DNA of 64,000 nucleotides, from the NCBI RefSeq assembly GCF_900141825.1, contig NZ_FQYQ01000014.1, positions 1-64,000 of the forward strand. The letters are read 5' to 3'. How positions within the stretch are numbered: position 1 is the stretch's first letter; each line of letters begins with the position of its first letter. Below, one piece after another: positions 10,353 through 20,047 of the stretch. This DNA is from Pseudobutyrivibrio xylanivorans DSM 14809. GTDB lineage: Bacteria > Bacillota > Clostridia > Lachnospirales > Lachnospiraceae. Both the position numbers and the translations under genes were made by a program. The notes beneath the pieces were generated by a model, which was not told the origin of the DNA, did not search any database, and saw nothing but the letters and a program-made list of their open reading frames with translations.

Positions 10353-11975
10353 TTATATGTTTGATGCGACGATGCGAAACTCGTATGGTTTGAGGTAGAA
10401 GTTATCCCGGTCGTATGCGTGATAGTTTCCGAAGATGATGCGGTCGCCATAGAACTCTACATGGCGATTTGATGAAGAGAGATTACAATAAATATAAAGG
10501 CGCTCTTCTTTTGCTTCCCTTGTAAATATGTACACGTCGTTTGGTGCTGCAACTCTTCTATAAACGCCCTCTGTTATAGCTTTTGAATTTTTCCTGAATT
10601 CTATCATCTGCTTGTAGAAATTCAGGATGCTATACTCATCTTCCTGTTCTGCTTCTACATTAATAAATGATTTATTTTCATTTACTCTTAACCAAGGTGT
10701 GCCTGTGGTAAATCCTGCGTTTTCTGAAGAATCCCACTGGATAGGAGTTCTTGCATTATCACGGGATGTTCTTAGGATTAATTTTCTTCGGAGCTTATGG
10801 GTTAATAATAATCGCTTCATTGCCTGATTAACATTATAGGATTCGATATCTTTAATATCCCTAAGACCTATAAAGTCTCCGTTAGTCATTCCAATTTCTT
10901 CACCTTCATAAATAAAAGGTATTCCTTTTAGGCTGAGGTTCAAGCCACATAAAAGCTTGGCACTCTTCTCCCAATACTCCTTCGTATTTCCGAAATGATT
11001 TACAGAACGAATCTGATCATGATTCTCTAAATAGTTTGCTGGAAATTCTAAAGCGTTTTGCCATTTATCTATAATTTTAATAAGCTTATTTGGCTTATAC
11101 TGTTTTTTGAACCATTTTATTCCACCTCTGCTATCTACATCCATGTGTTCAAAGAAGAATATTGCATCCAGCTCTCCTCTATCTTCATCACATAGAAGTT
11201 TAGCTTCATTTGGTGTAACAAATATAGTCTCTCCAACAATAAATGTTTTATATTTTGACCATACATCTTTATTGAATCTCTTTAGCAACTCGTGACAACC
11301 TTCTGTGTTAAGATAATGCTCACGACCTGTAAGAATTAATCTTCGTCTGCCATTTTTAATTGAATTCTTATATATGATGTTAATTACATCGCATCTGAAT
11401 CCAGCAATCCCCTTATCCAGCCAGAAACGCATCACATCTGTAATTTCATCATAAACATCTGGATTCTGCCAGTTTAGATCTGGCTGCTTCTCGCTGAACA
11501 GATGCATATAATAATCGCCATTTTCCGTCTTGGTCCAGGTTTTATTTCCAAAGAAGGAACCCCAGTTGTTAGGTGTATCGCTAAAGAAATAATAGTTCCT
11601 GTATTTTGGATCTCCTGCCAGGGCATTCTTAAACCATTCGTGCTCATCAGAGGTATGGTTTATGACCAGGTCCATAATTATTTTTATGCCTAGTCTCTTT
11701 GCTCGGCTGATTAGTCGCTCCATATCTTCCATTGTTCCAAATTCAGGATTAATGCCCTTGTAATCAGAAATATCGTAGCCATTATCATAGCCTGGGCTTG
11801 GATAAACCGGGCTGAGCCATATGACGTCAACTCCCAGATTCTTAAGATAATTAAGTTTAGAAATGATGCCTGGCAAATCGCCTATGCCATCGCCATTGCT
11901 ATCACAAAATGAGCGCGGATATATCTGATATACAACCGCGTTCTTCCACCATTTTTTTGTACCAGTTGTGGCCAT
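10353..11975 (-). CDS. GH13 alpha-glucosidase (oligo-1,6-glucosidase type)
   Basis: A 540-residue cytoplasmic glycoside hydrolase, no signal peptide. WWKNAVVYQIYPRSFCDSNG and GIGDLPGIISKLNYLK are typical of GH13 subfamily 31 exo-alpha-glucosidases. Catalytic segments: GFRCDV (nucleophile Asp), FIVGETIF (acid/base Glu), LENHDQIR (transition-state Asp). It probably releases glucose from isomalto-/malto-oligosaccharides; trehalose-6-phosphate hydrolase is a less likely alternative. The frame extends upstream to 12074, but the promoter (12034-12062) lies inside that extension and GGGGGA sits 5 nt before the ATG at 11975, so this start is chosen. Confidence 0.9.
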   Translation of the reverse strand: MATTGTKKWWKNAVVYQIYPRSFCDSNGDGIGDLPGIISKLNYLKNLGVDVIWLSPVYPSPGYDNGYDISDYKGINPEFGTMEDMERLISRAKRLGIKIIMDLVINHTSDEHEWFKNALAGDPKYRNYYFFSDTPNNWGSFFGNKTWTKTENGDYYMHLFSEKQPDLNWQNPDVYDEITDVMRFWLDKGIAGFRCDVINIIYKNSIKNGRRRLILTGREHYLNTEGCHELLKRFNKDVWSKYKTFIVGETIFVTPNEAKLLCDEDRGELDAIFFFEHMDVDSRGGIKWFKKQYKPNKLIKIIDKWQNALEFPANYLENHDQIRSVNHFGNTKEYWEKSAKLLCGLNLSLKGIPFIYEGEEIGMTNGDFIGLRDIKDIESYNVNQAMKRLLLTHKLRRKLILRTSRDNARTPIQWDSSENAGFTTGTPWLRVNENKSFINVEAEQEDEYSILNFYKQMIEFRKNSKAITEGVYRRVAAPNDVYIFTREAKEERLYIYCNLSSSNRHVEFYGDRIIFGNYHAYDRDNFYLKPYEFRIVASNI

Positions 11976-12033
11976 ACCGTTCCCCCGTGTGCTCATGCGC
12001 AATAAAATACCCTTGCGCTCTCCCCATAGACCT

Positions 12034-12062
12034 ATAATATAGTAATGCACATAGTATTTCAA
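12034..12062 (-). promoter_or_regulatory. Sigma-A promoter of the GH13 gene
   Basis: On the minus strand TTGAAA (12062-12057), a 17-bp spacer, and TATTAT (12039-12034). The transcript would start about 50 nt before ATG 11975, which rules out the longer reading frame. Confidence 0.8.
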
Positions 12063-12133
12063 CAATTTCTTCACACAATCATCACATTAGTTAGCAATTA
12101 TTGCGACAAATCGCATATTTTCATGATAATAGT

Positions 12134-12163
12134 AAAAAAACGGCAGACTAATCCGTCTGCCGT
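12134..12163 (-). terminator. Terminator of htpG
   Basis: ACGGCAGAC pairs with GTCTGCCGT around a 6-nt loop; on the minus strand a run of seven T follows. Confidence 0.85.
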
Positions 12164-12208
12164 TATAGATTTATGCAAGTGCACAACCTCTAATTTTTGT
12201 AACAATTC

Positions 12209-14290
12209 TTATTTTGTGAGTAACATCATGATCTTATTTGAACGTGCTACAAACTCAGTCATTGCCTCTGGCGAAAGAGGTGCATTAGCAATCTTAGCAA
12301 GATCATAAAGCTGAGCTGCAAATGTTGGAACGTTCTCTGAGTCCTTATTGTTAAGGATGTACTGAACAAGATCATTGTTTGCATTAAGGACAAGTGTCTC
12401 TGATGCAGAACCGAACATGTTCATATCCATGCCACCCATAGCGTACATTCTCATCATATCCTGCATACGACGACTCTCTTCTGATACTGTGAGCATAGAA
12501 GAAAGATCCTTGTTCTTGAACTTCTCAACCTTAACCTCAAGTCCTTCGTTATTAAGCGCCTTACGGAATACATCTGTAAGAGTCTCTGTCTCTGACTTAA
12601 GCTCGTCCTCTGATGTCTCCTCAACCATTGTGTCAGTAACATCAGCATCGATACGACAGAACTTATAGTTCTCATTGCGCTGTTCAAGCTGTGTGATGAA
12701 TGATGTATCAATAGCGTGGTCAAGGATGACTGCATTCTGTCCCTGCTCCTTGAACATATTTACATACTGAGACTGCTGCTGAAGATCAGTTACATAATAA
12801 ACTGTCTTTCTAGTATCTTCTGGCTCTTTAGTCTCATCAGCATCTTTGTTTTCTTCTACAACTTCTGCCTCTACAGCCTCGCCGTTTTCATCTGTAGCCT
12901 TCTCTTCCTCTTCCTTAACAAGAAGCTCTGGAAGTGTGGTGTATTTATCGTTGATGTCCTTGAATAAGATGTAGTCGTTCATCTTATCACAGAACTTTGT
13001 ATCCTTTAAGCAACCGAACTTGATGAATGGAGCGATATCGTCCCAATACTTCTCATAAGATTCCTTATCAGTCTTACACATGCCTGTAAGCTTGTCTGCA
13101 ACCTTCTTTGTAATGTACTCAGAAATCTTTGTAACGAAACCATCATTCTGAAGTGCAGAACGTGATACGTTAAGTGGAAGATCTGGGCAATCGATAACAC
13201 CCTTAAGAAGCATCAAGAACTCTGGAATAACTTCTTTAATGTTATCTGCGATGAATACCTGGTTATTGTAAAGCTTGATTGTACCTTCAATAGAATCGTA
13301 CTCTGTATTAATCTTAGGGAAGTATAAAATACCCTTGAGATTGAATGGATAATCCATGTTAAGGTGAATCCAGAAAAGAGGCTCCTTATAATCATGGAAT
13401 ACATCTCGGTAAAATGCCTTGTAATCTTCGTCTGTACACTCTGAAGGAGACTTAGTCCAAAGAGGATGTGTCTCATTAAGAGCAACTGGACGCTTAACAA
13501 TCTTAAGCTTATCCTTTGCAGGTGAAACCTCTACCTGTTCCTTTTCGCCATTCTCATTTTCTTTTTCTTCGAACTTTGCTTCTTCATGAATTTCTTCAAT
13601 GACCTTATCAGTATCTCTCTTGTCAGCTGCATCTATAGTTTCATATTCCTCTGGTGCATCCTTCTTTGAAAGATAAATCTCTGTAGGCATGAACGAACAG
13701 TACTTTGTGATGACTTCTCTTGCTCTGTATTCGTTTGCGAACTCGAGACAATCTTCATTTAAGAATAATGTGATCTTTGTACCTACCTGATTCCATTCGC
13801 CATCGCCCATCTCAAACTCTGTACCACCATCACATTCCCAGTGAACTGGTGTAGCACCTTCTTTGTAAGAAAGTGTATCGATGTGAACCTCATCTGCAAC
13901 CATGAATGCAGAATAAAAACCAAGACCAAAGTGACCAATAATCTGATCTGAATCTGCCTTATCTTTGTACTTCTCAAGGAAGTCTGTAGCACCTGAAAAT
14001 GCAATCTGATTAATGTACTCATCTACCTCTTCAGATGTCATTCCAAGTCCGTTATCGATGAATGTAAGTGTCTTGTCCTCAGGGCTAACGATTACCTGAA
14101 TCTTTGCCTTGTAATCAAGTGGAAGAGAATACTCTCCCATCATGTCTAACTTCTTAAGCTTTGTGATGGCATCACAGCCATTTGAAATAAGCTCTCTATA
14201 GAAAATGTCGTGATCAGAATATAACCACTTCTTAATCACTGGAAAAATATTTTCACTTGTAATAGATAAACTACCTTTTTTATTACTCAT
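12209..14290 (-). CDS. htpG: Hsp90-family molecular chaperone HtpG
   Basis: A 693-residue cytosolic ATP-dependent chaperone. The N-terminal GHKL ATPase domain has ELISNGCDA (Asn-box), DNGLGMT and GHFGLGFYSAFMVAD; the middle and C-terminal dimerisation domains follow, with an acidic Glu-rich insertion near residues 480-510. The frame is open to 14377, but AAGGAG 9 nt before ATG 14290 (MSNKKGSLSITSENIF) fits the usual family N-terminus. A sigma-A promoter and a perfect CIRCE operator lie upstream, so HrcA control is expected; in Bacillus subtilis htpG is not a CIRCE gene. It has its own terminator. Confidence 0.96.
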   Translation of the reverse strand: MSNKKGSLSITSENIFPVIKKWLYSDHDIFYRELISNGCDAITKLKKLDMMGEYSLPLDYKAKIQVIVSPEDKTLTFIDNGLGMTSEEVDEYINQIAFSGATDFLEKYKDKADSDQIIGHFGLGFYSAFMVADEVHIDTLSYKEGATPVHWECDGGTEFEMGDGEWNQVGTKITLFLNEDCLEFANEYRAREVITKYCSFMPTEIYLSKKDAPEEYETIDAADKRDTDKVIEEIHEEAKFEEKENENGEKEQVEVSPAKDKLKIVKRPVALNETHPLWTKSPSECTDEDYKAFYRDVFHDYKEPLFWIHLNMDYPFNLKGILYFPKINTEYDSIEGTIKLYNNQVFIADNIKEVIPEFLMLLKGVIDCPDLPLNVSRSALQNDGFVTKISEYITKKVADKLTGMCKTDKESYEKYWDDIAPFIKFGCLKDTKFCDKMNDYILFKDINDKYTTLPELLVKEEEEKATDENGEAVEAEVVEENKDADETKEPEDTRKTVYYVTDLQQQSQYVNMFKEQGQNAVILDHAIDTSFITQLEQRNENYKFCRIDADVTDTMVEETSEDELKSETETLTDVFRKALNNEGLEVKVEKFKNKDLSSMLTVSEESRRMQDMMRMYAMGGMDMNMFGSASETLVLNANNDLVQYILNNKDSENVPTFAAQLYDLAKIANAPLSPEAMTEFVARSNKIMMLLTK

Positions 14291-14411
14291 AATTTCTACT
14301 CCTTCTCTCGCTGTTACACTAACAAGCATGATGATTTCTACACTCGGCTGAAGAAAGCCTCGCTTAAGAAATATCATAGCTTGTTAGTTACAGCTATTTT
14401 CACTAAAACTT

Positions 14412-14440
14412 ATGATAATACTGCATGTTTACGAAGTCAA
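14412..14440 (-). promoter_or_regulatory. Sigma-A promoter of htpG
   Basis: On the minus strand TTGACT (14440-14435), 17-bp spacer, TATCAT (14417-14412). It starts 7 bp downstream of the CIRCE element and gives a leader of about 115 nt. Confidence 0.65.
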
Positions 14441-14447
14441 TAGAAAA

Positions 14448-14474
14448 TTAGCACTCTATAAATAAGAGTGCTAA
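14448..14474. promoter_or_regulatory. CIRCE operator (HrcA binding site)
   Basis: TTAGCACTC-N9-GAGTGCTAA, an exact match to the 9-9-9 CIRCE consensus recognised by the heat-shock repressor HrcA. It lies just upstream of the visible htpG -35 box, whereas most CIRCE sites overlap or follow the start of transcription. Confidence 0.95.
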
Positions 14475-14478
14475 TAAT

Positions 14479-14527
14479 ACACCTCATCAGTCACCTTCGG
14501 TGACAGCTTCCCCTCAAGGGGAAGCCT
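14479..14527. repeat. Interspersed palindromic repeat, complete short copy
   Basis: The cleanest copy in the window: CACCTCATCA, then GTCACC-TT-CGGTGAC, then GCTTCCCC-TCAA-GGGGAAGC. Two adjacent perfect hairpins in 49 bp. It fills the gap between the CIRCE site and the next terminator. The 14291-14595 gap holds only these elements. Confidence 0.9.
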
Positions 14528-14565
14528 ATAAAAAAAGAGTCATATCGTATATACGATATGACTCT
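14528..14565 (-). terminator. Terminator of the H1-like gene
   Basis: A perfect 30-bp palindrome (14536-14565; AGAGTCATATCGTAT and its complement), followed on the minus strand by a run of T. Confidence 0.85.
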
Positions 14566-14595
14566 ACGCTACATCATAATAAATAAAACAAAATC

Positions 14596-15033
14596 TTAAA
14601 GCTCTACAGATCCCACACTGTCCTTATTAGCTACGTAATAAATTTTACGCTCTTCAGGTTTAATGTAAATGTTTAACTCTTCAAGAGTCTTACCCTTGTA
14701 ATCCTTCTTGAACTGAGCCTGTGCTTTCTTTAAGCACTCAGCCTCTGTAAACTCACGATCCTGATACTGAACAACTGCTGTTGTTGTAACTGCTTTTTTC
14801 TTTGTTGTAGCTTTCTTAGCTGTTGTCTTTTTAGCAGTTGTTTTCTTAGCTGTTGTTTTCTTTGCAACTGTTTTTTTAGCAGCTATTTTTTTTGTTGCTA
14901 CTTCTTTCTTAACTTCGTCAACAACTTTCTTTGTAGTCGCTGGTGCACTAGCTACTGCAGACTTAACAGTTGTAGCTGCAGATGCTGCAGACTTCTTTAC
15001 ATCATCAACTGTAACCTTTGCATTTGTTACCAT
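14596..15033 (-). CDS. Lys/Ala/Thr-rich histone H1-like protein with conserved C-terminal domain
   Basis: A 145-residue basic protein. Residues 1-45 are Ala/Val/Lys-rich and likely helical (VDDVKKSAASAATTVKSAV); residues 46-80 are repeats of AKKTT/AKKTV, like the tails of histone H1 and Hc1-type nucleoid proteins; residues ~88-145 form a compact domain (YQDREFTEAECLKKAQAQF ... YIKPEERKIYYVANK) that resembles the DUF6465 family of Lachnospiraceae (from memory, not searched). Inference: a nucleic-acid or polyanion binding protein. Strong ribosome site AGGAGGGTG, 6 nt before ATG. Monocistronic between two intergenic regions with its own terminator. The repeat number may vary among strains. Confidence 0.75.
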   Translation of the reverse strand: MVTNAKVTVDDVKKSAASAATTVKSAVASAPATTKKVVDEVKKEVATKKIAAKKTVAKKTTAKKTTAKKTTAKKATTKKKAVTTTAVVQYQDREFTEAECLKKAQAQFKKDYKGKTLEELNIYIKPEERKIYYVANKDSVGSVEL

Positions 15034-15195
15034 TTTTTCACCCTCCTATTTGAGCAATAAAAGTTTTTGTTTTTTATTTAAATAGTATTATAGTCATTCT
15101 TTCTTTTAAATGCTAGTCTATTGTAAAAATTTTCTACCAATTTAACAAATAAAAACAAATTATAAAATGGATTTAATACAAAGTGCACTTATATT

Positions 15196-16182
15196 TTATA
15201 AATACTCACTTAATGTTTTGAAAAAACTTGCACTTGTAAGTTCAGAAACATCATCCGTAAATACGATATTGTTCCAAAGTTCTGTGTTCATATCAGAGAA
15301 ATTTTTCTCTTCCAAATCTTTTACAATATCAGCCAAAACCTGCTGACGTCTTTTCTCAATTATGACCTCTTTATTTGCCTCTGATAATTCCTCATTATAT
15401 TTATCCAGACACTGGAAAAAGTAGTATCCATTATCAGCAGCAATAGCTGTAGAAACTTCGTCTGTATCAAGGTTAAAAACCACATCATCAATAGCCTTGG
15501 AATACTCTCCTCTTGCGAAAGTAACCTGGTAAGAATCATGCTCTGTATATGTGGATGCAAGTCGCTCAAAAGTGTAGCCGTAATCAATCATGCCCTGGAT
15601 TTCATTTGCCTTTGCTTCGTCTGAAACAAACAAAACAAATGCTTCCATAACTCGTGCTTCATCTTCAGAAACTTCTTCATCTACAGAATCCATAAGTTCC
15701 TTGTAAACCTTTGTTGCAAGAGCATATTTTTTATAGGCGTTTGCTACATCCTTTTTTCTAACTCCGGTAAAAGAACGCTCTGCAGAATTAAGTGAAGAAT
15801 AATATTCTTTTGCTGCATCTTCACATGCTTTTTCTTCTTTTTCTGTAAGTGTTATTTCTTTCTCTTTTGCATATAAATTTAATACGTATACACGTGTTAA
15901 ATGTTCGATGGTTAAATCTTTAATTGAACCTGTCATAGTGTCGATATCAAAATCTTCAGTCCAAAGATTTACACCATCAACTGAACCATAAATATTTTTT
16001 TCATTTAAAAGATAAAGAAGTGCTTCCTTTTTTGAGCACTTCATATCACCAATTTTAAACACTGTATTTCTTCCACTGGAGGTGTCGAAATACACCGTCT
16101 TATCCTGGAATGTGCAGGCAGAAAATGACAAAGAAATAGATGCCACAAGACATGCTGCACAGATTCTTTTTGCTAACTTCAT
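15196..16182 (-). CDS. PrsA/SurA-like foldase lipoprotein (peptidyl-prolyl isomerase family)
   Basis: A 328-residue exported lipoprotein: signal peptide with lipobox LSFSAC, lipid on Cys22. Residues ~50-170 are helical, like the SurA N-domain, with the DMKCSKKEALLYLL start seen in this family. Residues ~175-290 look like a parvulin domain (VMEAFVLFVSDEAKANEIQGM ... TFARGEYSKAIDDVVFNLD ... YYFFQCLDK), with weak catalytic conservation. Probable role: folding of secreted proteins outside the membrane. It starts 2 bp after the stop of the 84-residue gene and is last in a run addB-addA-small protein-foldase; that order suggests cotranscription but no shared function. Confidence 0.8.
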   Translation of the reverse strand: MKLAKRICAACLVASISLSFSACTFQDKTVYFDTSSGRNTVFKIGDMKCSKKEALLYLLNEKNIYGSVDGVNLWTEDFDIDTMTGSIKDLTIEHLTRVYVLNLYAKEKEITLTEKEEKACEDAAKEYYSSLNSAERSFTGVRKKDVANAYKKYALATKVYKELMDSVDEEVSEDEARVMEAFVLFVSDEAKANEIQGMIDYGYTFERLASTYTEHDSYQVTFARGEYSKAIDDVVFNLDTDEVSTAIAADNGYYFFQCLDKYNEELSEANKEVIIEKRRQQVLADIVKDLEEKNFSDMNTELWNNIVFTDDVSELTSASFFKTLSEYL

Positions 16183-16184
16183 TT

Positions 16185-16439
16185 TTATCCCTCTACAATA
16201 AGATATCTTCCGTCGCCAATGGCAAAAACTTCCTCAGAGGAAAGAATTTCCTCCTCAGACATTCCTGAGATATCCATTGCATCTTCGAGATATTCCATTA
16301 CTTCTTTTTTATTTTTACATACAGTGGCGCAAACGTCCTCTAGGAACTCGGCTGCCTCCTGCTCATCTTCAGCCACCTTTTCTGGGAAGAGCTTAAGCTG
16401 ATTGTCAAGGAAAGCCTTGATTGTTAATTTGTCGTACAT
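16185..16439 (-). CDS. Small acidic protein of unknown function
   Basis: An 84-residue acidic, probably all-helical cytoplasmic protein (MYDKLTIKAFLDNQLKLFPE...). No signal, membrane segment or motif that I recognise. It overlaps the end of addA by 16 bp and ends 2 bp before the foldase gene, so it is translated in the same operon; AAAGGAG sits 7 nt before ATG. The tight coupling on both sides supports a real gene. I cannot assign a function. Confidence 0.75.
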   Translation of the reverse strand: MYDKLTIKAFLDNQLKLFPEKVAEDEQEAAEFLEDVCATVCKNKKEVMEYLEDAMDISGMSEEEILSSEEVFAIGDGRYLIVEG

Positions 16440-19400
16440 ATCGTAACTCCTTTCTCTAATGCGAAGGAATATAGAAGCATTTCCTTCACAGGGGTGTTGT
16501 AAGCTTTTTCGATTGCAGACTTGTATAACTGTAACTGCTTTTCATATCTTAGCACTAATTCATTCTCTTCGGCAACTCTATCTGTCTTATAATCCATAAG
16601 AACTATTCCATCATCCTCCTGGAAGAAAACATCAATAATTCCCTGAACTAAAATCAGCTCATCTGACGCATCTAAATCATCAAATAAGTCTCTTCCATTG
16701 CTTCCAAAAACAAATGGTTTTTCTTTGAATAATAAGCCCTTTTCTGCCGCACCAGAAATGCGTTTTGCTATGTCATCAGACAGGAATTTTTTGAGCTTAT
16801 ATTTGTTGATTCTCGTCTGCTCATCATCAGAAAGCATATGCACGTCTTTCATGTATTGGAGCTGTTCATCAAATGATTCTCTGAAATCACTTCTTGCAAA
16901 ATCAAAACATTCCATAAAGCGGTGCATAGCAGTTCCGTAAAGTGCACCTGCAGGAATTTTAGAGTCCGCTTCATCATTTGCAGATTCGTTGATTTCTGCT
17001 CTCATAAAGTTTGGAATGTAGCTTTCCTCTTCATTGTGAATGAATGCTGGTGCTGCATCTACATTCTGCTCATAGGCGGATTCCATTGCTGTGTGTTTAA
17101 TTTCAGAAACAGAATATTTGCTCTTATATTTGCTATCTTCTATAGCGTCATATTTAAATGCTAACGTATTTACAATTTCATTATCTGAAGAAAGCTGTGC
17201 TTCATCCACCAATCTCTGGATGGCATTTTTTGCATCCTCACGAAGGACTGCGTTCTTGACCTCATCCACAAATAGCTGACCACATTCCACGACGCTCTTA
17301 TTATAGGAGACACCTGTAGCATTCAAGCCTCGAATCATAAGCTCGATAGCAGACTGTGCCTTTTCTTTTGTGAGGTAATCAACCACGTTAGATGAAGCCG
17401 TAAATCCATTAATAATATCTGCAACGGATTTGTCTTTTGTAGGCTTCATTGTGGCTGTAATAATCAACTTATCTACAGGTCGTGTAAGAGCAACATAATA
17501 CTTTCTGAAAAACTCACCCTTTGCACTTTCATTAAGCTTTGTTTTTACAATGCTGTAGAAAGGTGTGGTGCAGCTGATTCTTGTGGTTGGATTCTGATAA
17601 TTCAGAGCCAGACCAAGGCTGTCATCATAGCAGAATTTGCCACCTTCATTTGCCATTCCACGACCACATCCACATACAAAAACAACTGGGAACTCCAATC
17701 CCTTGCTCTTATGAATGGTCATTATTTTAACAGCATCATCATTTTCTCCAACAGTTTTTGCAAGGCCTAAATCCTCTTCGTAAGTACGAAGTCCTTCTAT
17801 GTATTCTACAAAACGAGAAAGGCCTTTGAAGCTGGTGCCTTCAAAGCTGACAGCCTCATCAACAAGCTTTTCCAAATTAGCGTAGGCCATCTTTCCAAGA
17901 GGAAGAGCGCGAACATAAAGACCGTAGCCAGTCTCCTCCAAAAGCATTTCGATAACCTCATGAATAGGTGTGTCGATTGCTATATCACGGAAACGATTTA
18001 ATGTATCCAAAAACTTTGCAATGTCATCTGATGGTTTGTTTTCCTGATATTCAATCAGGCAATTATATAAGAATCCATCAGGCTTTTTGGCACGAATCTG
18101 TGCCAGTCTGTTTGATGAAAATCCAAACATAGGTGAGTGTAAAACCGCTGCAAGAGGAATGTCGTTAAATGGATTATCTATGCAGGTAAGCATGGATAAA
18201 ACAGTCTCTATTTCTTCTCTCTCAAAGAAACCTGTCTCCTCTGCCACATATGCAGGAATTCCTTTTTCTTTTAAAACACTTATAAACTTTTCAGCGTGCC
18301 CCTTTACCGCCGACATAAGAATAACTATATCGGAATACTTCATAGAGCGAAGATCTCGCTCATCACCATTTTTGAAGCTGACCTGGAAATTGTCACGCTT
18401 AAGTTCTTTAATTCTTTTAGCTACAACAAGAGCCTCCAGCGAATCTGCATCTTCTATGGCAAGCTCTCTCATTGCTTCACTGTCCTGAGATGCTACTATT
18501 ATTTCAGATTCATAGTTTTTTCCTTCGCCCTTAAAAGTATTATCTCCTACCTTAAGTGCTGCTCGCTCGTCGTAAATTACGCCACCCATATCTGCCTGCA
18601 TAAGAGGCGCAAAAATCTGGTTGCAAAAATTCAAAACTTCTCCACGGCTTCGGAAGTTGTAATCCAAATCTATTCGAACTGAATCTGCATTTTCATCATC
18701 CATTGGATAAGAATAAAGCTTATCGATGAAAAGCTTTGGACTAGCCTGTCTGAATGCATAGATAGACTGTTTTACATCACCTACTGTAAAGTAGTTATTT
18801 CCGGATGTGATGGTGGTAAGAATCTGTTCCTGAAGCTCATTAGAGTCCTGATACTCATCTACCATAACTTCCTTAAAATGGTTGGCAAGCTCAATGGCAA
18901 CAGGGCGAATCTCATGCTCTTTCGAATCCTTATTTCTTAGAATCTCCAATGCCATGTGTTCTATGTCATTGAAGTCATATATATTCTTTTTCTCCTTCAT
19001 TTTTAGAAGGGTGTCGGTATAATCCTGGGTAAATCTAATCAGGGCTGTAGCTTGCTTTTTAACAAAGGAAATACAGTCGAATAATTCATCGGTATTCATA
19101 GCGAAAAAGTCGTTCCCATAATCCTTGATTACGCCCTTATACAATTCCCTGATTTCTTTTATTCGTTCTATGTCATCTGGATTTAAAGGTGACTTTTTTG
19201 CATCCCATCTTGCAGGTGAAAAGCCAGCGTACAATCCTACTTTTTCTTTATATGTTTTTGCATTTATTATGGCCTGAATGTAAGAATATTCCTCGGAAAT
19301 TATGGTTCCGTCTTTGGTAGAATAATCCCCATTATAAAGCATCATTAAAGGTGAAAGACGCTTTAAAAGTTCTGATAAAACAAGGTCAGTTGTCCTGATA

Positions 19401-20041
19401 ATACACTGAATAAATTCGCTTTCCTCAAGCTCATCTTCGGAGTTGATATCGTATATACGAAGTGCATCCTGATACCACTCGTGAGGCCATGGATAACTTG
19501 CAGCCTTTGCATGAAGATCGAAAACCATTTTCTTCAATGTATCAGTTCTACGACCTGAAATATAAGCATCTGCAAGGAGTCTAAACTCCTTATCATCAGA
19601 CTCTAAATACTTGCTAAGCAAATCATCAAAAACCTGGTCAGAAAGCATTTTTAGCTCTCCTGTAGTACCTATTCTAAAGGATGGTTCCTGATCGATTTCG
19701 TAGAAATAATTCTTAACAATCCAGCTACAGAAGCTGTCGATTGTTCTGATATGAGCGCTATGAATCAGCGTAGCCTGAGCCTTGATTCGCTTATCAGCCC
19801 CCTTTGCAGAAACAGCCTTATCAATGGCCTGACGAATTCTATCCTTCATCTCTGCTGCGGCAGCATTGGTAAAGGTAACGACCAAAATCCTGTCTACATC
19901 AATAGGATTTTGCTCATCGAGAATTTCGGATATTATGCGCTGTACAAGTACAAAAGTTTTACCACTACCTGCGGCAGCGCTGACCAACATATTTTTATTT
20001 CTGGTATCCCTTACCTTTTCCTGTTCTTTAGTAAGACCCAC
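16424..20041 (-). CDS. addA: ATP-dependent helicase/nuclease subunit A
   Basis: A 1205-residue UvrD/Rep-family helicase with a C-terminal RecB-like nuclease, the Gram-positive counterpart of RecBCD in double-strand break repair. Walker A VSAAAGSGKTFVLV (about 17-30), motif II VDEYQDSNELQ, motif III GDVKQSIYAFR, motif V/VI KIMTIHKSKGLEFPVVF and YVALTRPVDKL, nuclease motif LMDYKTDRV followed by EKQLQLY near residue 1165. Starts with GTG at 20041, preceded by AAAGGAG inside the end of addB, 6 bp downstream of addB. Forms a heterodimer with AddB. Confidence 0.96.
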   Translation of the reverse strand: MGLTKEQEKVRDTRNKNMLVSAAAGSGKTFVLVQRIISEILDEQNPIDVDRILVVTFTNAAAAEMKDRIRQAIDKAVSAKGADKRIKAQATLIHSAHIRTIDSFCSWIVKNYFYEIDQEPSFRIGTTGELKMLSDQVFDDLLSKYLESDDKEFRLLADAYISGRRTDTLKKMVFDLHAKAASYPWPHEWYQDALRIYDINSEDELEESEFIQCIIRTTDLVLSELLKRLSPLMMLYNGDYSTKDGTIISEEYSYIQAIINAKTYKEKVGLYAGFSPARWDAKKSPLNPDDIERIKEIRELYKGVIKDYGNDFFAMNTDELFDCISFVKKQATALIRFTQDYTDTLLKMKEKKNIYDFNDIEHMALEILRNKDSKEHEIRPVAIELANHFKEVMVDEYQDSNELQEQILTTITSGNNYFTVGDVKQSIYAFRQASPKLFIDKLYSYPMDDENADSVRIDLDYNFRSRGEVLNFCNQIFAPLMQADMGGVIYDERAALKVGDNTFKGEGKNYESEIIVASQDSEAMRELAIEDADSLEALVVAKRIKELKRDNFQVSFKNGDERDLRSMKYSDIVILMSAVKGHAEKFISVLKEKGIPAYVAEETGFFEREEIETVLSMLTCIDNPFNDIPLAAVLHSPMFGFSSNRLAQIRAKKPDGFLYNCLIEYQENKPSDDIAKFLDTLNRFRDIAIDTPIHEVIEMLLEETGYGLYVRALPLGKMAYANLEKLVDEAVSFEGTSFKGLSRFVEYIEGLRTYEEDLGLAKTVGENDDAVKIMTIHKSKGLEFPVVFVCGCGRGMANEGGKFCYDDSLGLALNYQNPTTRISCTTPFYSIVKTKLNESAKGEFFRKYYVALTRPVDKLIITATMKPTKDKSVADIINGFTASSNVVDYLTKEKAQSAIELMIRGLNATGVSYNKSVVECGQLFVDEVKNAVLREDAKNAIQRLVDEAQLSSDNEIVNTLAFKYDAIEDSKYKSKYSVSEIKHTAMESAYEQNVDAAPAFIHNEEESYIPNFMRAEINESANDEADSKIPAGALYGTAMHRFMECFDFARSDFRESFDEQLQYMKDVHMLSDDEQTRINKYKLKKFLSDDIAKRISGAAEKGLLFKEKPFVFGSNGRDLFDDLDASDELILVQGIIDVFFQEDDGIVLMDYKTDRVAEENELVLRYEKQLQLYKSAIEKAYNTPVKEMLLYSFALEKGVTICTTN

Positions 20042-20047
20042 GTTAAT

